Assembly (NCBI RefSeq): GCF_018760785.1
Contig: NZ_JAHHZO010000014.1
Span: 1 to 64,000, forward strand
DNA: 64,000 nucleotides
Reading direction: 5' to 3'
From: Rhizobium sp. CSW-27
Lineage (GTDB): Bacteria; Pseudomonadota; Alphaproteobacteria; Rhizobiales; Rhizobiaceae
This document shows positions 59,514-64,000 of this stretch, piece after piece (the stretch's first letter is position 1; each line of letters begins with the position of its first letter). A program made the translations under genes and the position numbers. The notes beneath the pieces are model-generated. The model was not told the DNA's origin. It did no database searches and saw nothing but the letters and a program-made list of their open reading frames with translations.

Positions 59514-60331
59514 TGTCTGCGACTGCTTCTGGACCGGTGGTGCTTGTCGGCGCCGGCAACATGGGCGGCGCCATGCTGTCCGGCTGGCTGAAAAGCGGCT
59601 TGCCGGGCTCATCCATTCTGGTGGTCGATCCGTCGCCGTCCGAGGCAATGCAGGAAATGCTGGCCGCTGCGGGCGCACGCCACGAGACCGCGGCTCCTGC
59701 CGGTGTTGAGGCCGCGATCCTGTTTCTCGCCGTCAAGCCGCAGGTGATGGAGGCCGTTCTGCCGCCGCTGAAGCCTCTCGTCGGGTCTGGAACGGTGGTG
59801 GTCTCGGTTGCCGCCGGCAAGACGCTCGGCTTCCTTGAAAACCATCTGGGCAAGGCCGCCATGGTGCGCGCCATGCCGAATACACCGGCAATGATCGGCC
59901 GCGGCGTCACCGGTGCCCATGCCAACGGATTGGTCAGCGACGCGCAGCGGGCTGCGGTGCACGATCTCCTGAAGGTCAGCGGCCCGGTCGAATGGGTGGC
60001 CGCCGAAAGCGATATCGATGCCGTCACCGCGCTGTCCGGCAGCGGCCCGGCCTACGTGTTCTATCTGGTGGAATGCATGGCGGAAGCGGGGCGCAAGCTC
60101 GGACTTCCGGCCGATCTTGCCATGCGGCTGGCGCGCGAGACCGTAGCCGGTGCCGGCGAGCTTCTCTTCCGGTCCGGCGACGAGGCCTCACGCCTTCGCC
60201 AGAACGTCACGTCCCCCGGCGGCACGACGGCGGCAGCCCTTTCGGTGCTGATGGCCGATGACGGCATGCAGCCGCTGTTCGACGCAGCACTTGCCGCCGC
60301 CCGCAAGCGGGCCGAAGAACTGGGACGCTGA
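59513..60331 (+). CDS. proC: Pyrroline-5-carboxylate reductase
   Basis: A 272-residue enzyme that reduces pyrroline-5-carboxylate to proline with NAD(P)H. The dinucleotide loop is VLVGAGNMGGAMLSGWL and the C-terminal signature is VTSPGGTTAAALSVL. The gene is translationally coupled to ybjN and followed 29 nt later by csaA. Confidence 0.96.
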   Translation: MSATASGPVVLVGAGNMGGAMLSGWLKSGLPGSSILVVDPSPSEAMQEMLAAAGARHETAAPAGVEAAILFLAVKPQVMEAVLPPLKPLVGSGTVVVSVAAGKTLGFLENHLGKAAMVRAMPNTPAMIGRGVTGAHANGLVSDAQRAAVHDLLKVSGPVEWVAAESDIDAVTALSGSGPAYVFYLVECMAEAGRKLGLPADLAMRLARETVAGAGELLFRSGDEASRLRQNVTSPGGTTAAALSVLMADDGMQPLFDAALAAARKRAEELGR

Positions 60332-60360
60332 AGACAGGACGCCGTCAGGGAGCAGGGCCT

Positions 60361-60702
60361 ATGGCCGACGAGATCAGCTGGAACGATTTCGAGAAGGTCG
60401 ACATCCGCGTCGGCACCATCATTGAGGCCGAGCCCTTCCCGGAGGCGCGAAAGCCGGCCTACAAGCTGCGCATAGACTTCGGTCCGGAGATCGGCGTGAA
60501 GCGTTCGTCCGCGCAGATCACCGTGCACTACACGCCGGAAACGCTCATCGGGCGCCAGGTGCTCGGCGTCGTCAATTTTCCGCCCCGTCAGATCGGACCC
60601 GTGCGGTCGGAAGTCCTCACGCTCGGCTTTGCCGATGAGAATGGTGCCATTGTGCTGGCCGGCGTCGAACGACCGGTTCCCAACGGCATGAAGATGATGT
60701 GA
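60361..60702 (+). CDS. csaA: tRNA-binding protein CsaA
   Basis: A 113-residue tRNA-binding (TRBD, OB fold) protein. The family core is DFEKVDIRVGTIIEAEPFPEARKPAYKLRIDFG and RQVLGVVNFPPRQIGP. CsaA binds tRNA and has chaperone-like activity in Bacillus. Third gene of the ybjN-proC-csaA unit. Confidence 0.95.
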   Translation: MADEISWNDFEKVDIRVGTIIEAEPFPEARKPAYKLRIDFGPEIGVKRSSAQITVHYTPETLIGRQVLGVVNFPPRQIGPVRSEVLTLGFADENGAIVLAGVERPVPNGMKMM

Positions 60703-60726
60703 GGCAAGGCGCCCGGCCGGGCTTTC

Positions 60727-62169
60727 TCAGGCCGGCACGCGCACGGTTGCCCTGAGGCCGCCCATCGGGCTGTCGCCCAGCGTGACGTTGCCGCCATGCG
60801 CGCGGGCGATGTCGCGGGCGATGGCGAGGCCAAGGCCGGTGCCGGAGGCATCGAGATTGCGCGCTTCGTCCAGCCGGTAGAAGGGCTTGAATACATCCTC
60901 GCGCGAGACCTCCGGAATGCCTGGCCCGTCGTCGTCGAACACCAGCGTCAGCCATTTGGCGTTATGGCGCGCCTCGACATGCAGGCTGTTTGCATAGCGG
61001 CGGCTGTTGGAGGCGAGATTGCCGACCAGTCGCTGGAAGGCGCCGGGGCGCACCGCGATCCGGTCCTCGCCGTCGATGCGGTAGGTCATGTTCTTGCCGT
61101 GCAGTGAAAAATCCGCCTTCATCTTCTCCAGCAGGTCGCTGAGGCGCATTTCGCCGAAATCCTCGGCCGCTTCGCTGCGGGCAAAGGCGAGATAGCCCTC
61201 GAGCATGCTCTGCATGTCGTCGACATCGGTGCCCATGCCGGCGAGATCGGGATTGTCGCCGGCGAGCGCCAGCTGCAGCTTGAAGCGGGTGAGAATGGTG
61301 CGCAGGTCGTGGCTGATGCCGGTGAGCATTGCCGTGCGCTGTTCCATCTGCCGCTCGATGCGCTCGCGCATCTGGATGAAGGCGATGCCGGCGCGGCGGA
61401 TCTCGTCGGCGCCGCGCGGCACGAAGGGGGCCGGCATCTTCTGGCCCTTGCCGAAGCTTTCCGCCGCATCGGCAAGCGCCAGGATCGGCCGGATCTGTCC
61501 GCGCAGGAACAGGATGGAAATGCCGATCAGCAGCAGCGAGGTGCCGACCATCCAGACAAGGAAGATATGGGTGTTCGATGCATAGGTCTGGTTGCGCACT
61601 GTGAAGACGCGCAGCACCTTGTCGCCCAGCTGGATGCGGATTTCCACCAGCCGGCTGTCGCCCACCGTGTCGATCCAGAAGGGCAGGCGGATCTGCTGGT
61701 TGATCTGGTCGGCGAGAATGTCGTCCAGGATCGAGAAGAACGGCTTTGGCCGCGGCGGCGGCAGCTGCGCATCCGGATCGATGGAAATGTTGAGCGACAG
61801 CTGGTCGCGGGCGATCCGCGTGATCGCGCTATAATCGTCGGTGGGATCGGGATAGGTGCGGATAAGCTCGATGATCGCGGCGATGTCACGCGTCACGGCC
61901 TGCGACAGCCGCTCGGTGACGAGGCGCCAGTGCCGTTCCATGAACACGGCCGCCACCACGCTCTGCAGCAGCAGCATCGGAATGATGACGATCAGCACCG
62001 AGCGCATGTAGAGGCCGCTCGGCATGCGGCGTTTCAGCCAGCGGCCGAGGGCGGCCCAACCCGGCGGCTGCAGCCGCACCGGCTGACGGCGCAGCACCGC
62101 CAGCGCCTGCTGCAGCCGGTCGCGGATGGTGTCCGCCTGCGCTCTGGCCTTGTCTGCCACGCCCTTCAT
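60727..62169 (-). CDS. EnvZ-like sensor histidine kinase
   Basis: A 480-residue inner-membrane kinase: cytoplasmic N-tail, TM1 about 55-75, periplasmic loop, TM2 about 200-222, HAMP about 222-275, H-box GISHDLRTILTRF with the phosphorylated His, N-box RLVGNLASNSRRYA, and G boxes DDDGPGIP and GTGLGLAIA. The start is ATG 62169 with GGAAGGACG upstream. It is the third gene of a MarR-regulator-kinase operon, 149 nt downstream of the regulator stop. Its signal is unknown. Confidence 0.92.
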   Translation of the reverse strand: MKGVADKARAQADTIRDRLQQALAVLRRQPVRLQPPGWAALGRWLKRRMPSGLYMRSVLIVIIPMLLLQSVVAAVFMERHWRLVTERLSQAVTRDIAAIIELIRTYPDPTDDYSAITRIARDQLSLNISIDPDAQLPPPRPKPFFSILDDILADQINQQIRLPFWIDTVGDSRLVEIRIQLGDKVLRVFTVRNQTYASNTHIFLVWMVGTSLLLIGISILFLRGQIRPILALADAAESFGKGQKMPAPFVPRGADEIRRAGIAFIQMRERIERQMEQRTAMLTGISHDLRTILTRFKLQLALAGDNPDLAGMGTDVDDMQSMLEGYLAFARSEAAEDFGEMRLSDLLEKMKADFSLHGKNMTYRIDGEDRIAVRPGAFQRLVGNLASNSRRYANSLHVEARHNAKWLTLVFDDDGPGIPEVSREDVFKPFYRLDEARNLDASGTGLGLAIARDIARAHGGNVTLGDSPMGGLRATVRVPA

Positions 62170-62318
62170 GCCCGTCCTTCCGGCTCGAAGCGTGCCGCCA
62201 ACCGCCCGGTTCGCCTTGCACGCTTGATCTCCCTGTTTCCTGCGCGCGTCCTGCCCGCAGCACCGCTGCACGGTGTTGCGCAAAACGCCTTCGTCCGCCG
62301 GCCCGTCAGGCAGCTGCC

Positions 62319-63023
62319 TCAATCTATGCTGAGACGATAGCCGACGCCACGCACCGTCTGCAGGTAGACAGGGTTGGCCGGGTCGTCCTCGATCTTGCGG
62401 CGCAGGCGGTTGATCTGCACGTCGATGGTGCGCTCGCCCACCTCGGCATCGTCGCCGATAAGCTCATGGCGGGGAATGGTATCGCCGGCCCGCAGCGCAA
62501 ACAGCAGCATGATGTCCTGCTCGCGGTCGGTCAGCCGGATGGTTTCGGCGGCCCGGCGCAGCTCCTTTCGCGCGATGGAGAAGGTGAAGGGGCCGAACAT
62601 GATCTGGTCGATCTTCGGCGTGTCCGGATTTGCATTTCGGCGCAGGATGTTGTTGATGCGCAGCACCAGTTCGCGCGGATCGAATGGCTTCGGCAGATAG
62701 TCGTCCGCGCCTGCCTCCAGCCCCTCGATGCGCGCATCGGCTTCCGCCCGGGCGGTCAGCAGGATGATCGGGATGCGGCGCTTGTCGCGCAGCGATTGCG
62801 TCAGCGAGATGCCTGTCTCGCCCGGCATCATCACGTCGAGGATGATCAGGTCGAAGTCCAATCCCTCCAGCTTGCGCCGCGCCTCGGCCGCATCGCCGGC
62901 AATGGTGACGCGGAAACCCTGCTCGCTGAGGTAGCGGCGCAAAAGGGCGCGAATGCGCGTATCGTCGTCCACCACCAGGAGATGCGCGGCATCATCGGAA
63001 AGCGAAACAGGATTGGTCCCCAT
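62319..63023 (-). CDS. OmpR-family response regulator
   Basis: A 234-residue regulator: receiver (LVVDDDTRIRALL, phospho-Asp in DLIILDVMMPGETG, K in PKPFD) and winged-helix DNA-binding domain (about 140-234, IRLTDREQDIMLLFALRAGD and GERTIDVQINRLRRKIED). It starts 1 nt after the MarR stop (TGAcATG). Partner of the kinase downstream. Confidence 0.94.
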   Translation of the reverse strand: MGTNPVSLSDDAAHLLVVDDDTRIRALLRRYLSEQGFRVTIAGDAAEARRKLEGLDFDLIILDVMMPGETGISLTQSLRDKRRIPIILLTARAEADARIEGLEAGADDYLPKPFDPRELVLRINNILRRNANPDTPKIDQIMFGPFTFSIARKELRRAAETIRLTDREQDIMLLFALRAGDTIPRHELIGDDAEVGERTIDVQINRLRRKIEDDPANPVYLQTVRGVGYRLSID

Positions 63024-63024
63024 G

Positions 63025-63540
63025 TCAGTCCACCTCGTTTTCGGGGGCCTCCAGCCCCTCGGCCCGTCCACGCATGGCCCGCAGGAAGGCGATCACCCCG
63101 TCGCGCTGGTCCTGCGTCAGCTCCTGCATTGCCCTGGATATGCGGTCCGATTGCGGCTCGGAAAGGGCAAGCGCCAGTTCGCGGCCTGCCAGTGTCGGGT
63201 AAAGGCGGCGCTGGCGGCGATCCTTGGCGCCGGCCATCTGGCGAACATAGCCGCTGTCGATCAGCTGCTTGAGCACCCGCGCCAGGCTCTGCTTGGTGAT
63301 CTGCAGCGTGTCCAGAAGGTCGGTCACCATCATGCCCGGATGGCGGCAGACGAAATAGACGACGCGGTGATGCGCGCGTCCCATGCCGATCTTGGCAAGA
63401 ATGGCATCCGGATCGGAAATGAAGTCGCGATAGGCGAAGAAGAAGAGTTCGATCGTCTCGAAGTCGATCTTGCCTTCATCCACGGCAGGCATCGGCGGAA
63501 GCGTCTTCTTGACGGCTTTGGCGGTCGATCCCGAGGGCAC
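63025..63540 (-). CDS. MarR-family transcriptional regulator
   Basis: A 171-residue winged-helix regulator with recognition segment MVTDLLDTLQITKQSLARVLKQLIDSGYVRQ and wing KDRRQRRLYPTLAGREL. It is the first gene of an operon with a two-component pair, a common rhizobial arrangement. Its gene is preceded by a 12-bp direct repeat that may be an operator. Confidence 0.92.
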   Translation of the reverse strand: MPSGSTAKAVKKTLPPMPAVDEGKIDFETIELFFFAYRDFISDPDAILAKIGMGRAHHRVVYFVCRHPGMMVTDLLDTLQITKQSLARVLKQLIDSGYVRQMAGAKDRRQRRLYPTLAGRELALALSEPQSDRISRAMQELTQDQRDGVIAFLRAMRGRAEGLEAPENEVD

Positions 63541-63865
63541 CAGTCATTCCTTTCGAGCCTTCGCGCTGCCCGGTGGCCGTTCGGCCGGTCCGGGCGCGCC
63601 GTTCGGCCGGCTTTGGGTCCGAACGACAGATTTCACGAAGTCACTGATAAAGCGTGAAGCGTGTCAACAATCAACCGGATTGTGCCGCAAGCCGGTTCGT
63701 CGTCCCCTGCCAAACCATGCGCTGCGAAGCTTGCCGGGCGATGGAGGCGCGGGCGCGGAACGGGCGAGTTTCCCGGCCGCTGCCCTGTTCATTCCCCGCC
63801 TTGCGCGTGTCGGAACCTTTTGCCGGTCAAACCCGTTGCGAGGTCAGTCAAACAGGAGAGATAAC
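63541..63865. promoter_or_regulatory. Divergent region upstream of MarR gene
   Basis: A 325-nt gap between the MarR gene and the gene entering from the right edge. Two direct copies of CCGTTCGGCCGG stand at 63577-63588 and 63599-63610, spaced 22 nt start to start (two helical turns), just before the MarR gene. A second tandem pattern, AAGCGTGAAGCGTG, is near 63650. I see no gene; a 67-residue frame near 63661 is likely chance. Confidence 0.5.
63577..63610. repeat. 12-bp direct repeat CCGTTCGGCCGG, two copies
   Basis: Identical copies 22 nt apart, each with an internal palindrome CGGCCG. Position 37-70 nt upstream of the MarR start fits an operator pair. Confidence 0.6.
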
Positions 63866-64000
63866 ATGAGCCTGGCAACGTCCGGCGAACTGGCGCCGGC
63901 GCAGCAACGCCTGCACGCTGCCTGCCCCGCACACCCCTTGCGACCGGTGCTGGTCACGGTCCTTGCCGTGAAGCTTGCGGTGGCGGCCGTGCTTCTCGCC
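63866..64000 (+). CDS. Partial membrane protein at right edge
   Basis: The frame starts at ATG 63866 (GGAGAG upstream) and runs past the window end; only 45 codons are seen: MSLATSGELAPAQQRL... then a hydrophobic run LRPVLVTVLAVKLAVAAVLLA that looks like the first transmembrane helix. No family can be assigned. Confidence 0.6.
   Translation, partial: MSLATSGELAPAQQRLHAACPAHPLRPVLVTVLAVKLAVAAVLLA

Noticed and set aside
63661..63864. 67-codon frame upstream of the right-edge gene
   Set aside because: No ribosome site, no conserved pattern, and it overlaps the ribosome site of the next gene.
1..64000. Mobile elements, CRISPR arrays and prophage
   Set aside because: I looked for transposases, integrases, terminal inverted repeats, regular direct repeats and tRNA-linked integration sites and found none. 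The BrnTA pair is the only typical mobile-associated module.

Overview
The window is a GC-rich (low-60s percent by eye) chromosomal segment of an alphaproteobacterium, most likely a Rhizobiaceae member of the Rhizobium/Agrobacterium type. This rests on several things seen here: a petABC operon with separate Rieske, cytochrome b and cytochrome c1 genes; the type-2 ClpS variant; a rhizobial-type flagellin; the carboxyspermidine polyamine genes; and the MoxR/DUF58/DUF4159 operon divergent from DUF1285, Nudix and CCA-transferase genes. Coding density is high, and I found no rRNA, tRNA, CRISPR array, insertion sequence or phage gene.

Layout. 0.2-3.6 kb: isochorismatase-like hydrolase and the carboxyspermidine dehydrogenase and decarboxylase pair, with a duplicated gene tail plus terminator. 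3.8-7.6 kb: BenE transporter, BrnT/BrnA toxin-antitoxin pair, and leuA behind a leucine-codon leader. 7.6-13.6 kb: ECF sigma/anti-sigma pair and small enzymes (phosphoesterase, Nudix, glutathionyl-hydroquinone reductase, two GNATs, a methyltransferase). 13.7-23.3 kb: four-gene minus-strand operon (MoxR ATPase, DUF58, BatA/DUF4159, VWA-like membrane protein) divergent from DUF1285, Nudix and CCA transferase. 23.4-29.2 kb: DUF1059, hemF, orphan flagellin, an alpha/beta-hydrolase with a long acidic tail, and trmL. 29.3-34.7 kb: two paralogous ABC exporters flanking a degenerate GGDEF protein, the first behind an 18-codon small ORF. 34.7-40.1 kb: endonuclease/exonuclease/phosphatase protein, petABC, apt, LysE. 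40.1-44.4 kb: paired MaoC proteins, a Crp/Fnr regulator, an operator-like palindrome, DUF2892, SLAC1-like channel and an unknown membrane protein. 44.4-56 kb: housekeeping block (ychF, clpS, pth, rplY, prs) interrupted by a GGDEF-EAL receptor and a periplasmic binding protein; then a Tyr/Pro-rich lipoprotein and a pseudo-M24 protein. 55.2-64 kb: pgeF, MidA-like methyltransferase, lgt, ubiK, ybjN, proC, csaA, and a MarR/response regulator/histidine kinase operon.

Strongest leads: (1) the GGDEF-EAL receptor in an operon with a transporterless periplasmic binding protein, an organisation like NspS-MbaA; (2) a leucine attenuator with mutually exclusive pairings before leuA; (3) a duplicated 3' end in which an unrelated hydrolase ends with the C-terminal residues and terminator of the neighbouring dehydrogenase gene; (4) an unrecognised 18-aa ORF with a perfect Shine-Dalgarno before the tandem ABC exporters; (5) a 17-bp palindrome next to a Crp/Fnr gene.
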